64,000 nucleotides of DNA from Ariolimax columbianus (GCA_036924085.1 JAVGWX010000009.1:58134331-58198330), one strand, 5' to 3'; shown: positions 44,946-56,599, numbered from the stretch's first letter. The notes: generated by a model from the sequence alone, not told the origin. Numbers and translations are program-made.

Positions 44946-45118
44946 TGTGTTATGACGCAGAAATATGACACATTTATTTTAGACATTTATCTCGTTCTTT
45001 TCTGAAGGTATATTATACGAGGATAAGAAGTATGTCATAAACCGATAATTGGAGAGCTGGAACTTGTGATTGGGGGTTTTGACGGTGTCATTACCTGACT
45101 TTATCGTACTATTTAGTT
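44946..45118. other. Short spacer, possibly decayed mariner
   Basis: Immediately left of recognisable mariner sequence. A phrase reading SLPDFIV (about 45080-45100) could be decayed transposase, but this is not certain. Confidence 0.35.
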
Positions 45119-45211
45119 CTGTTTAAGTGTCTTTATACAATTCGAAGAAAGCTTCCAGACCTACTAGCTAGAACAGTTCTGCTTCATGCCGACAACACTA
45201 GAACACATGTC
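45119..45211 (+). pseudogene. Mariner transposase fragment, left side of the array
   Basis: One frame reads LFKCLYTIRRKLPDLLA then RTVLLHADNTRTH. It matches the mariner stretch that leads up to the second catalytic aspartate (usual form LLHDNARPH). This intact single copy sits at the left edge of the 5.3-kb array, and its last part is the array monomer. Confidence 0.82.
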
Positions 45212-48200
45212 TTCCAGACTTACTGACTAGATGAGTTCTGCTTCATGCCGACAACACTAGAGCACATGTCTTCCAGACCTACTGACTAGATGAGTTCTGC
45301 TTCACGCCGACAACACTAGAACACATGTCTTCCAGACCTACTGACTAGATGAGTCCTGCTTCACGCCGACAACACTAGAACACATGTCTTCCAGACCTAC
45401 TGACTAGATGAGTCCTGCTTCATGCCGACAACACTAGAACACATGTCTTCCAGACCTACTGACTAGATGAGTTCTGCTTCATGCCGACAACACTAGAACA
45501 CATGTCTTCCTGACCTACTGACTAGATGAGTCCTGCGTCATGTCAACTCTAGAACACATGTCTTCCTGACCTACTGACTAGATGAGTCCTGCTTCATGTC
45601 AACACTAGAACACATGTCTTCCTGACCTACTGACTAGATGAGTCCTGCTTCATGCCGACAACACTAGAACACATGTCTTCCTGACCTACTGACTAGATGA
45701 GTCCTTCTTCATGCCGACAACACTAGAACACATGTCTTCCTGACCTACTGACTAGATGAGTCCTGCTTCATGTCAACACTAGAACACATGTCTTCCTGAC
45801 CTACTGACTAGATGAGTCCTGCTTCATGCCGACAACACTAGAACATATGTCTTCCTGACCTACTGACTAGATGAGTCCTGCTTCATGCCGACAACACTAG
45901 AACACATGTCTTCCTGACCTACTGACTAGATGAGTCCTCGTTCATGCCGACAACATTAGAACACATGTCTTCCTGACCTACTGACTAGATGAGTCCTGTT
46001 TCATTTCAACACTAGAACACATGTCTTCCAGACCTACTGACTAGATGAGTCCTGCTTCATGTCAACACTAGAAGACATGTCTTCCTGATCTACTGACTAG
46101 ATGAGTCCTTCTTCATGCCGACAACACTAGAACACATGTCTTCCAGACCTACTGACTAGATGAGTCCTGCTTCATGTCAACACTAGAAAACATGTCTTCC
46201 TGATCTACTGACTAGATGAGTCCTTCTTCATGCCGACAACACTAGAACACATGTCTTCCTGACCTACTGACTAGATGAGTCCTGCTTCATGTCAACTCTA
46301 GAACACATGTCTTCCTGACCTACTGACTAGATGAGTCCTGCTTCATGTCAACACTAGAACACATGTCTTCCTGACCTACTGACTAGATGAGTCCTTCTTC
46401 ATGCCGACAACACTAGAACACATGTCTTCCTGACCTACTGACTAGATGAGTCCTGCTTCATGTCAACTCTAGAACACATGTCTTCCTGACCTACTGACTA
46501 GATAAGTCCTGCTTCATGTCAACACTAGAACACATGTCTTCCTGACCTACTGACTAGATGAGTCCCTCTTCATGTCAACACTAGAACACATGTCTTCCTG
46601 ACCTACTGACTAGATGACTCCTGCTTCATGCCAACACTAGAACACATGTCTTCCAGACCTACTGACTAGATGAGTCTTGCTTCATGCCGACAACACTAGA
46701 ACACATGTCTTCCAGACCTACTGACTAGATGAGTTCTGCTTCATGCCGACAACATTAGAATACATGTCTTGCAGACCTACTGACTAGATGAGTCCTGCTT
46801 CATGCCAACACTAGAACACATGTCATCCAGACCTACTGACTAGATGAGTCCTGCTTCATGCCGACAACACTAGAACACATGTCTTCCAGACCTACTGACT
46901 AGATGAGTCCTGCTTCATGCCGACAACACTAGAACACATGTCTTCCTGACCTACTGACTAGATGAGTCCTGCTTCATGTCAACACTAGAACACATGTCTT
47001 CCAGACCTACTGACTAGATGAGTCTTGCTTCATGCCGACAACACTAGAACACATGTCTTCCAGACCTACTGACTAGATGAGCCCTGCTTCATGCCGACAA
47101 CACCATAACACATGTCTTCCTGATCTACTGACTAGATGAGTCCTTCTTCATGTCAACACTAGAACACATGTCTTCCTGACCTACTGACTAGATGAGTCCT
47201 GCTTCATGCCAACACTAGAACACATGTCTTCCAGACCTACTGACTAGATGAGTCTTGCTTCATGCCGACAACACTAGAACGCATGTCTTCCAGACCTACT
47301 GACTAGATGAGTCCTGTTTCATGCCAACACTAGAACACATGTCTTCCAGACCTACTGACTAGATGAGTCCTGCTTCATGCCAACACTAGAACACATGTCT
47401 TCCAGACCTACTGACTAGATGAGTCCTGTTTCATGCCGACAACATTAGAACACATGTCTTCCTGACCTACTGACTAGATGAGTCCTGCTTCATGTCAACA
47501 CTAGAAGACATGTCTTCCTGATCTACTGACTAGATGAGTCCTTCTTCATGCCGACAACACTAGAACACATGTCTTCCAGACCTACTGACTAGATGAGTCC
47601 TGTTTCATGCCAACACTAGAACACATGTCTTCCAGACCTACTGACTAGATGAGTCCTGCTTCATGCCAACACTAGAACACATGTCTTCCAGACCTACTGA
47701 CTAGATGAGTCCTGTTTCATGCCGACAACATTAGAACACATGTCTTCCTGACCTACTGACTAGATGAGTCCTGCTTCATGTCAACACTAGAAGACATGTC
47801 TTCCTGATCTACTGACTAGATGAGTCCTTCTTCATGCCGACAACACTAGAACACATGTCTTCCTGACCTACTGACTAGATGAGTCCTGCTTCATTTCAAC
47901 ACTAGAACACATGTCTTCCAGACCTACTGACTAGATGAGTCCTGCTTCATGTCAACACTAGAAGACATGTCTTCCTGATCTACTGACTAGATGAGTCCTT
48001 CTTCATGCCGACAACACTAGAACACATGTCTTCCTGACCTACTGACTAGATGAGTCCTGCTTCATGTCAACTCTAGAACACATGTCTTCCTGACCTACTG
48101 ACTAGATGAGTCCTGCTTCATGTCAACACTAGAACACATGTCTTCCTGACCTACTGACTAGATGAGTCCTTCTTCATGCCGACAACACTAGAACACATGT

Positions 48201-50415
48201 CTTCCTGACCTACTGACTAGATGAGTCCTGCTTCATGTCAACTCTAGAACACATGTCATCCTGACCTACTGACTAGATAAGTCCTGCTTCATGTCAACAC
48301 TAGAACACATGTCTTCCTGACCTACTGACTAGATGAGTCCTGCTTCATGCCGACAACACTAGAACACATGTCTTCCAGACCTACTGACTAGATGAGTCAT
48401 GCTTCATGCCGACAACACTAGAACACATGTCTTCCTGACCTACTGACTAGGTGAGTCCTGCTTCATGTCAACACTAGAACACATGTCTTCCAGACCTACT
48501 GACTAGATGAGTCTTGCTTCATGCCGACAACACTACAACACATGTCTTCCAGACCTACTGACTAGATGAGTCCTGCTTCATGCCGACAACACTAGAACAC
48601 ATGTCTTCCTGATCTACTGACTAGATGAGTCCTTCTTCATGTCAACACTAGAACACATGTCTTCCTGACCTACTGACTAGATGAGTCCTGCTTCATGCCA
48701 ACACTAGAACACATGTCTTCCAGACCTACTGACTAGATGAGTCTTGCTTCATGCCGACAACACTAGAACACATGTCTTCCAGACCTACTGACTAGATGAG
48801 TCCTACTTCATGCCAACACTAGAACACATGTCTTCCAGACCTACTGACTAGATGAGTCCTTCTTCATGCCGACAACACTAGAACACATGTCTTCCTGACC
48901 TACTGACTAGATGAGTCCTGTTTCATGCCGACAACATTAGAACACATGTCTTCCTGACCTACTGACTAGATGAGTCCTGCTTCATGCCGACAACACTAGA
49001 ACACACGTCTTCCAGACCTACTGACTAGATGAGTCCTGCTTCATGTCGACAACACCAGAACACATGTCTTCCAGACCTACTGACTAGATGAGTCCTGCTT
49101 CATGCCGACAACACTAGAACACATGTCTTCCAGACCTACTGACTAGATGAGTCCTGCTTCATGCCGACAACAATAGAACACATGTCTTCCTGACCTACTG
49201 ACTAGATGAGTCCTGCTTCATGCCGACAACACTAGAACACATGTCTTCCAGACCTACTGACTAGATGAGTCCTGCCTCATGCCGACAACAATAGAACACA
49301 TGTCTTCCTGACCTACTGACTAGATGAGTCCTGCTTCATGTCGACAACACCAGAACACATGTCTTCCAGACCTACTGACTAGATGAGTCCTGCTTCATGC
49401 CGACAACACTAGAACACATGTCTTCCAGACCTACTGACTAGATGAGTCCTGCTTCATGCCGACAACACCAGAACACATGTCTTCCTGACCTACTGACTAG
49501 ATGAGTCCTGATTCATGCCGACAACACTAGAACACATGTCTTCCAGACCTACTGACTAGATGAGTCCTGCTTCATGTCGACAACAATAGAACACATGTCT
49601 TCCTGACCTACTGACTAGATGAGTCCTGCTTCATGCTGACAACACTAGAACACATGTCTTCCAGACCTACTGACTAGATGAGTCCTGCTTCATGCCGACA
49701 ACAATAGAACACATGTCTTCCTGACCTACTGACTAGATGAGTCCTGCTTCATGTCGACAACACCAGAACACATGTCTTCCAGACCTACTGACTAGATGAG
49801 TCCTGCTTCATGCCGACAACACTAGAACACATGTCTTCCAGACCTACTGACTAGATGAGTCCTGCTACATGCCGACAACAATAGAACACATGTCTTCCTG
49901 ACCTACTGACTACATGAGTCCTGCTTCATGCCGACAACTCTAGAACACATGTCTTCTTGATCTACTGACTAGATGAGTCCTGCTTCATGTCAACACTAGA
50001 ACACATGTCTTCCAGACCTACTGACTAGATGAGTCCTGCTTCATGCCGACAACACTAGAACACATGTCTTCCAGACCTACTGACTAGATGAGTCTTGCTT
50101 CATGCCGACAACACTAGACACATGTCTTCCAGACCTACTGACTAGATGAGTCTTGCTTCATGCCGACAACACTAGAACACATGTCTTCCTGACCTACTGA
50201 CTAGATGAGTCCTGCTTCATGCCGACAACATTAGAACACATGTCTTCCTGACCTACTGACTAGATGAGTCCTGCTTCATGCCGACAACACTAGAACACAT
50301 GTCTTCCAGACCTACTGACTAGATGAGTCCTGCTTCATGCCGACAACAATAGAACACGTGTCTTCCAGACCTACTGACTAGATGAGTCCTGCTTCATGCC
50401 GACAACACTAGAATA
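45150..50415. repeat. 5.3-kb array of a mariner-derived 56/59-bp monomer
   Basis: About 92 units with ttccagacctactgactaga, tgagtcctgcttcatgccga and caacactagaacacatgtc. Two lengths alternate: 59 bp (gccgacaacac) and 56 bp (gtcaacac or gccaacac). The unit translates, stop included, as LPDLLTR*VLLHADNTRTH, the mariner motif around the second catalytic Asp. Blocks of several units are themselves repeated (for example 47316-47601 and 47602-47887, offset 286 bp, five units). No long frame survives because the unit length is not a multiple of 3 or carries a stop. Confidence 0.93.
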
Positions 50416-50642
50416 CATTTGCTCGATTATCACAAGATAAAATTAAACATCTAGGAGGACAACTTCTTGAACATCCTGTCCTTACAAAAACTCGGTCTTC
50501 GATACTCTCGTGATGAAGAAGTTAAGCGTGAAGTTCGAATGTGTCTGAGACAGCAGACCAAAGAATTATATCATGCAGTTGTTTAGGGACTAATGAGGGA
50601 AGCGTTGGGATAAATGTTGGTGGATATTACCTCCAGAACTAA
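50416..50642 (+). pseudogene. Mariner transposase C-terminal fragment, right side of the array
   Basis: Continues directly from the last array unit (HADNTRIH). After a one-base shift it reads ARLSQDKIKHLGGQLLEHP, then YSRDEEVKREVRMCLRQQTK, ELYHAVV, a stop, GLMREALG and, after a shift, INVGGYYLQN with a TAA at 50640-50642. These are the usual C-terminal steps of a mariner transposase. The segment between HPP.SPDL and the DEEVK block, which would carry the third catalytic Asp, is deleted. Confidence 0.87.
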
Positions 50643-51128
50643 GGGAAAATGTTGTTGTAGTAATAAATAGTTTTACATTTTGTACCTCATTTATGTGTAT
50701 TAGAAACGATGTGTGACCCAGTTACTGACTGTCCTCATATCGTATGTAGTTATACTATACATATTCGTCATTACTCTAGGTGACCTCATAGGTGCTCAGT
50801 TTCCTTCAGAGATACTTAAAATTCATATAGCTCGCTGGTTAAACACACTCTTAGGTGTAGCTCAGTCCTCGACCCACGTTTCGTTTCAAACTCCTGCAGT
50901 TTAGAGATTGATCATTAATCTTTTGCTGGGGTATCTAACGTGCGGTTAAATATTGTTTTACTTTGGTCTGCCTTGTCATTGTCTAATCGATGGATGCCTA
51001 AATAACTAGAAAGGATGGCACTTATTCCACTGCTAAGATGCCATTCAATGAATGTCTTAAAAGAGCCACACAAAAAAAGATATCATTACGGCTATTATGC
51101 ACACTACTCGAGTCTATGGCTTAGAATG
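50643..51128. other. Unannotated spacer
   Basis: No recognised feature. The right terminal repeat expected after the mariner was not identified. Confidence 0.4.
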
Positions 51129-51129
51129 T

Positions 51130-51300
51130 GAGAATAGAAGACCGCTTGTCCTTTCAGTAGCCTCACAGAAGCCACATCTGAGATGAGCTGGCCATGTCGT
51201 ACACATGTCAAATCATGGTCTACAAAATTAGCTGCTCTATGGTGAACTCCATAATGTTGACAAAGTGGTCCTCATCGATTACAATGGACGAACAAGACAT
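51130..51300 (+). pseudogene. Small LINE reverse transcriptase fragment
   Basis: Broken frames give LRWAGHVVHMSNHGLQN (with shifts) and LLYGELHNVDKV, the LRWAGHV.RM...LLYGEL block. Too short and decayed to assign a family. Confidence 0.5.
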
Positions 51301-51788
51301 CCTCGCAGTGTGTGGACTAGGTTTATTTTAAATCTTATTTAATTCTATCACGCCATGGTGTTGCAGTCGTCTCCCCTTGATCCACAGATTCATCCTATCT
51401 GTTTAGCTTCCCTCTTATCCCTCAATGAACGTCTGTGAAACATAATATGTCACCGACAATGTTCATCTATTCCATCTGGGAAAGACTATTTGTCTTGAGG
51501 CTTAACGTCTGACCAAAAGATTAAACGCAGGATTTTCCTTGACGCAGAGTTAAGAGGGTCTGCGTTTATGTGGTATTTGGCATTCTCAACATAGCGTTGG
51601 CTTTTCTTGAGCAGGACATTCAGCAAAGCCGACGAGCGTACATGTTATAACGTTAGTTCCCGTCTCCTGCAGAGAGGTGTGAATCTCTTCTTGTGTTAAT
51701 CGTATGTTCTATAGTTTGCAACGGAATGGAGTTTCAGGAAAGAGTAATCAGGGTCAGATGAAATATGCAGATGACGACAACACCTCAC
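51301..51788. other. Unannotated spacer
   Basis: No recognised feature. Confidence 0.4.
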
Positions 51789-51789
51789 G

Positions 51790-52345
51790 TCTTTGTTTCT
51801 AGTCTGCTCATGTAAACAAGCTCGCTACCTCAGGTCTTTGTTTCTAGTCTGCTCATGTAAACAAGCGTGCTACCTCAGGTCTTTGTTTCTAGTCTGCTCA
51901 TGTAAACAAGCTCGCTACCTCAGAACTTTGTTTCTATTATGCGCATGTAAACATGATCGCTACCTCAGGTCTTTGTTTCTATTATGCTCATGTAAACAAG
52001 CTCGCTACCTCAGGTCTTTGTTTCTAGTCTGCTCATGTAAACAAGCTCGCTACCTCAGGTTTTTGTTTCTAGTCTGCTCATGTAAACATGCTCGCTACCT
52101 CAGGTCTTTGTTTCTAGTCTGCTCGTGTAAACACGCTCGCTACCTCAGGTCTTTGTTTCTAGTCTGCTCATGTCTTTGTTTCTAGTCTGCTCATGTAAAC
52201 ATGCTCGCTACCTCAGGTCTTTGTTTCTAGTCTGCTCGTGCAAACACGCTCGCTACCTCACGTCTTTGTTTCTAGTCTGCTCATGTAAATAGGCTCGCTA
52301 CCCCACGTCTTTGTTTCTAGTCTGCTCATGTAAACAGGTCAGCTA
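51790..52345. repeat. 45-bp array with an open frame
   Basis: About 12 units of gtctgctcatgtaaacaagc plus tcgctacctcaggtctttgt and ttcta. Because 45 is a multiple of 3, a 130-codon plus-strand frame repeats a 15-residue unit (F-L-V-C-S-C-K-Q-A-R-Y-L-R-S-L). One truncated unit lies near 52165. No evidence of a true protein. Confidence 0.93.
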
Positions 52346-52868
52346 CTACACGTCCCCGTTCGTGCTTCTATAAACTGGCTGTAAATCGTGTTTGTTATAT
52401 TAGGTAACATTACCTAATTTTGGCGAGATTCACTCCATTCAACCTCAGACCTAGTGCGTTTGGCTATATCATGGCGTGTCTAAACAACCTGGCGAACAAA
52501 TGGTTCAAACCTCAAAGTTTAAAGTGTCCTTTGGTCTAAACGGGAAGTGAGACTTAGTGTCTCGTCCTATCAGAGATGGATGATACAACTTGCAGATCCT
52601 GTGTACACGCTATACACGAAGAAAAAAACCCTTGGCAGTTAAAACGGGAAAATAACAGGCTGTTAAACTTCGTTATTCGAAAATTATTTTTTTTAAATAC
52701 AACCCAATACGTCGTGTACCCACACCTAGTGAAACCTGGAGAAAACTAGAAAAATTTAATAAATGCATCCTGTGCTACTTACAGTTCGACTTGACTAATA
52801 TGCCTTACCACTGGATCAAAGCTGCTCAGGACAAGAGAGTGCAGTTAATGCAAAACTTGTTTCTCTCA
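52346..52868. other. Spacer with a short palindrome
   Basis: The 18-base near-palindrome ttaggtaacattacctaa sits near 52401-52418. No other feature recognised. Confidence 0.45.
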
Positions 52869-52869
52869 A

Positions 52870-53090
52870 GCCCAATTAAAGCGCAAGTCACAGTGTCATA
52901 CCTTAGACCAGAGCTGAAATGGTGCAATCGAACAGGCTTTGTCCAGTCCATCTCCTGATGTTATCGACCCACTTATAACGTTGTCTGTCTCTTGACGATT
53001 GCCTTCCACACTACCCTTTAATACGATCTTCAACAAGAAGCTTTGTTTAGTTATTTGGTCCAAATAACTTGACTGTCTAACCATGATTTC
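52870..53090 (-). pseudogene. LINE reverse transcriptase C-terminal relic
   Basis: Minus-strand phrases LLKIVLKGSVEGNRQ and, after a shift, RDRQRYKWVDNIRRWTGQSL match the G.VEG.R.RGRQ...WVDNI..WTG tail of LINE polymerases. Family not assigned. Confidence 0.68.
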
Positions 53091-53234
53091 GGTTATTAAT
53101 TCTCATTTCACCCAAATATTTGAAATACCTTCACATTTGTTATGTTTCCTCTTTTACAAAAATGTTACTTAATCTTTGGTATACCCTATACTTCGATGGT
53201 CCCTACCAATCTACTACTCATGTGCTCTTGAAAT
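53091..53234. other. Short spacer
   Basis: No recognised feature. Confidence 0.4.
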
Positions 53235-53868
53235 AAGTCAGGTCAGGTCATCCCGTAACCGGTGAGGTCGTTGGGGCACACATGAAGACATCCTCACAAC
53301 ACCACGCCACCCTTCTCTGTCAGCGGTCGCTGCCTGTAACTCTTCTGGTCGGAGACTGGTCCATTCTTTTATGTTGTCCTCCCATCTCTTTTTGGGACGT
53401 CCTCTTCGTCGTCTGCCATGCACCTTTACGTGGACGATCGTTTTTTGCAAGACCATTTTACCTCGATATGTGACCGTACCAAGCGAGTTTCCCTATTTTG
53501 ACTTGCCAAGAGGTCTTCAGAAGGCCCTATTGCTGTTCTAATTATATTTTGTAATTCCTCACTTGTAACTCGATCTTTGTACGTGACGTTTAAAAGTCTT
53601 CGAAAACATCACCTCCAAGGCCTGTATCCTTCGTTGAAGTTCAGCTGTAACTGTCCATGTCTCACAAGCATAGTGGAATATTGACAGGACCAGTGTACTC
53701 ATTAATCTGGTTTTCGTGCATGAAATAAATACCCGACTCTTATTTTCACGACAGCCAGGGCAGTATGACAGTATATAGTCAGAGTCCATCTCCTTAAAAC
53801 GGAAGCCTAGTATACACCATTCATCCCTGACAGTAGTGTCTTCCCCGGGTTCTACCTTTAACATTAGT
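53235..53868 (-). pseudogene. VPQRP-family LINE reverse transcriptase, 3' third
   Basis: The best copy of this family here. Minus strand, in order: LGFRFKEMDSD region, KTRLMSTLVLSIFHYACETW, TVTAELQRRIQALEVMFSKT, then YKDRVTSEELQNIIRTAIGP, HVKVHGRRRRGRPKKRWEDN, IKEWTSLRPEELQAATADRE, GWRGVVRMSSCVPQRPHRLR. It ends at a stop near 53235. One or more frameshifts separate the two long frames (53864-53559 and 53456-53238), so the copy is inactive. It shows what the shorter 3' fragments at 15.2, 34.0 and 42.6 kb derive from. Confidence 0.85.
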
Positions 53869-54475
53869 TTATATTCACTTTGTACAAAATGCTTGTTAGG
53901 ACAAATGTGGGGTGTTCTTTGCTCTCCACTCTAAAACAAAGTAATGTTTGAACGCACGATTAATTTTTCTGATAGTTTCTAGCGAGATTGAATAATATAT
54001 TCCCGTTTAATGAATGGCGTGAGAAATCCCAGAATTCTATATTGCCTGTTGCAGTAATTGGCCTTATAATATCACACTGGGCGTTCAGTGCCTTTAGTAG
54101 AATGAGGGAGTCACCCATGCATAAACTAAGTAAGGTTATCCACTTATGGCGAACTCAACAACTGTAATTAATAAACGAAAATACAGCCGGGACATTGAAT
54201 GATGAAAGGTCGTATACCGTATTTATCCATTCAAAGGCCGTTTCTGATAACTACTGTTACGATCACGTGGCCTACTCGGGCGCCTGGGGGCGTACCGATC
54301 CACCTGGACGGAAACCTGGCACTGAGAAAGTTGGCGCTGACAATGATAAAAGAGCCTCCGTTGTGTACGTCGCGGCGGTGACTTTTATGTGTCTGTTTTC
54401 GTTTGTGAGTCCCAGGACAAATACGCCCAATTGTAACAACCTAAAGAGCTGTTTTCAAACTTGTTTTTCTTTCTA
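53869..54475. other. Unannotated spacer
   Basis: A 93-codon frame (54195-54476) has no recognised motif. Nothing else stands out. Confidence 0.38.
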
Positions 54476-54790
54476 ATCGTTGTCCTTCATTCTCAAACTC
54501 CCGCTACCAAGTCCTGGACGTTCTCAAACTCCCGCTACCAAGTCCTGGACGTCCTCAAACTCCCGCTACCAAGTCCTGGACGTCCTCAAACTCCCGCTAC
54601 CAAGTCCTGGACGTCCTCAACTCCCGCTACCAAGTCCTGGACGTCCTCAAACTCCCGCTACCAAGCCCTGAACGTTCTCTAACTCCAGCTTCCAAGCCCT
54701 GAACGTTCTCAAACTCCCGCTACCTAGCCATGAACGTTCTCTAACTTCAGCCTCCAAGCCCTGAACGTTCTCAATCTCCAGCTACCAACA
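54476..54790 (-). repeat. 31-bp array from the 3' end of SINE family A
   Basis: About ten units of ctcaaactcccgctaccaag plus tcctggacgtc. In other minus-strand copies of family A the same phrase (ctcaatcttccgctaccaag or variant) occurs once near the GAA tail, so this array is an expansion of that segment. Right-hand units are older (ctaacttcagcctccaagcc). Confidence 0.87.
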
Positions 54791-55278
54791 TGTTGTGCCG
54801 AGTGTGTACATGTTGTGTCGAGTGCGTACATTTGTGTTCAGTGCGTATATGTTGTTTCGAGTGCGTACATTAGTTGTGTCGAGTGTGAATGCATGTATCC
54901 TCATTTCAGTGCACATATTTTGTGTTGAGTTGAATGCACTCATCCTGTGTTCAGTGCACGTATGTTGTGTTGAGTGCTCGTATTCTGTCTTCAGTGCACA
55001 TATTTTATTTTGAGTGCTCGCATCATGTGATCAGTGCACATATTGTATGTTGAATACTCGTGTCATGTGTTCAGTGCACATATTTTGTGTTCAGTTGAAT
55101 GCACACATGTATTCAGTGCACATATTTTGTGTTCAGTTGAATACTTGCATACTGTGATCAGTGCACATATTTTGTGCTGAATGCGCGCATCATGTGTTCA
55201 GGGCACGCATCCTGTGTTCAGTGCACGTATTGTATGTTAAATGCACGCATCCTGTGTTCAGTGCACGCATTGTGCTCA
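54791..55278. repeat. Degenerate roughly 40-bp tandem repeat
   Basis: A loose repeat built from gtgttcagtgcacatatttt and gtgttgaatgcacgcatcc, 12 or so decayed units with two sub-repeats each. Confidence 0.78.
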
Positions 55279-55524
55279 TTCAACCTGCTTACTTAGCTGA
55301 CTTACACGGATAGCTGACATAACAACAACACTACATCAAAACGAGATTACATTGACCCACAGACGCTTAGACAATTTCAGCTCCCAACGGCGCAGTGGCA
55401 TAAATGAACGGAAAAGAAATTAAATAGGTCAGCATCGATCTGTTGTTAACGTAATCCAAGATGGAAACTACCAAGAGAGATAGCGGAACTTGACCCCCAA
55501 GAAACGAAAGCGCGAAACGATCGA
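55279..55524. other. Short spacer
   Basis: No recognised feature. Confidence 0.4.
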
Positions 55525-55748
55525 GTTCCTGATCAAGTGGTCCCTTGTGTTAATGGAGGCGAGCCCATCGTTTAGCAATATTACCGATTGGGTTCCTGAT
55601 CTAACAAGTGTCAAGTGTTCCCTTGTGTTTATGGAGGCGAGTCCATCGTTTAGCGATATTGCCGATTGGGTTCCTGATTCAACAAGTGTCAAGTGTTCCC
55701 TGGTGTTAATGGAGGCGAGTCCATTGTTTAGTGACATTGCCGATTGGG
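55525..55748. repeat. 78-bp repeat, three copies
   Basis: Three units share cttgtgttaatggaggcgag, tcgtttagcgatattgccga and ttgggttcctgat. Because 78 is a multiple of 3, a frame stays open (repeating SLVLMEASPSFSDIADWVPD). It directly abuts the next SINE copy. Confidence 0.9.
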
Positions 55749-55749
55749 G

Positions 55750-56528
55750 ATCAGGGTGCTGCAGCGGTCAGCGGCCTATAGCTGACTGCTAGAGTCAGGG
55801 ACAGCTACCCAGAACTGACTGCTAGCGTCACGACCAGCGACACAGAGCTGACTGCTAGCGTCAGGACCAGCGACCCATAGCTGACTGTTAGCGTCAGGGC
55901 CAGCGACCCAGAGCTGACTGTTAGCGCTAGGGCCAGCGACCCAGAGCTGACTGTTAGCGTCAGGGCCAGCGACCCAGAGCTGACTGTTGGCGCTAGGGCC
56001 AGCGACCCAGAGCTGACTGTTAGCGTCATGGCCAGCGACCCATAACTGACTGTTAGCGCCAGGGCCAGCGACCCAGAGCTGACTGCTAGCGCAAGGGCTA
56101 AAGACGCAGAGCTGACTGCTAGCGTCAGGACCAGCGACATATAGCTGACTGCTAGCGTCAGGACCAGCGACCCAGAGCTGACTGCTAGAGTCAGGAGCAG
56201 CGACACAGCTGACTGCTATCGTCAGGGCCAGCGAACCAGAGCTGTCAAGACCCTTCTACACCTCCACGTGGTGATTCTGGATAATTCTGGTGATTCTGCT
56301 GCAGCAGGGCAGACTGGCTAAGGAGAAGGGATCGAAGAGTGAATGCTAACCAGGTACTCCAAAATGCCTGCTGAAGTAGGACGTGACGGACAGAAAGGTG
56401 CAAATATCGCAGTCAAGCTGTAAACTGCGACACAACGCATTCTGTTCTGCGGGCTACGTCATACAACTTGCAAAACCCTTTTCATGGATTGATAGCGAGA
56501 CATTGAGAACAAGCGAAGAAGAAGATGA
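55750..56528 (+). mobile_element. SINE family A copy 8, with an expanded 5' block
   Basis: A full family A copy from gctgcagcggtcagcg to the cgaagaagaagatg tail. The normal single ctgactgctagcgtcag block near the 5' end is amplified to about 14 units before the element resumes (ctccacgtggtgattctgg, gactggctaaggagaaggga, cagaaaggtgcaaatatc, gattgatagcgagacattga). Confidence 0.87.
55775..56220. repeat. 33-bp array inside SINE family A
   Basis: About 14 units of ctgactgctagcgtcagggc plus cagcgacccagag (exactly 33 bp in most units). A few carry gcgctag or gcgcaag variants. The unit has short inverted arms (ctgac / gtcag). Confidence 0.93.
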
Positions 56529-56599
56529 GGATATTCACGATTGACAAAAAACAGGAAACGTGTTCACGCTGTGTGTGTAAAAGAACCATTTATCAATTG

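Noticed and set aside
44505..45005. 166-codon plus-strand frame
   Set aside because: It lies antisense to the LINE polymerase relic at 44.4-44.95 kb and has no motif of its own.
45150..50415. 56/59-bp repeats as a CRISPR array or a centromeric satellite
   Set aside because: No spacers of independent sequence. The unit is mariner coding sequence and the array is bounded by the rest of that gene, so neither reading is needed.
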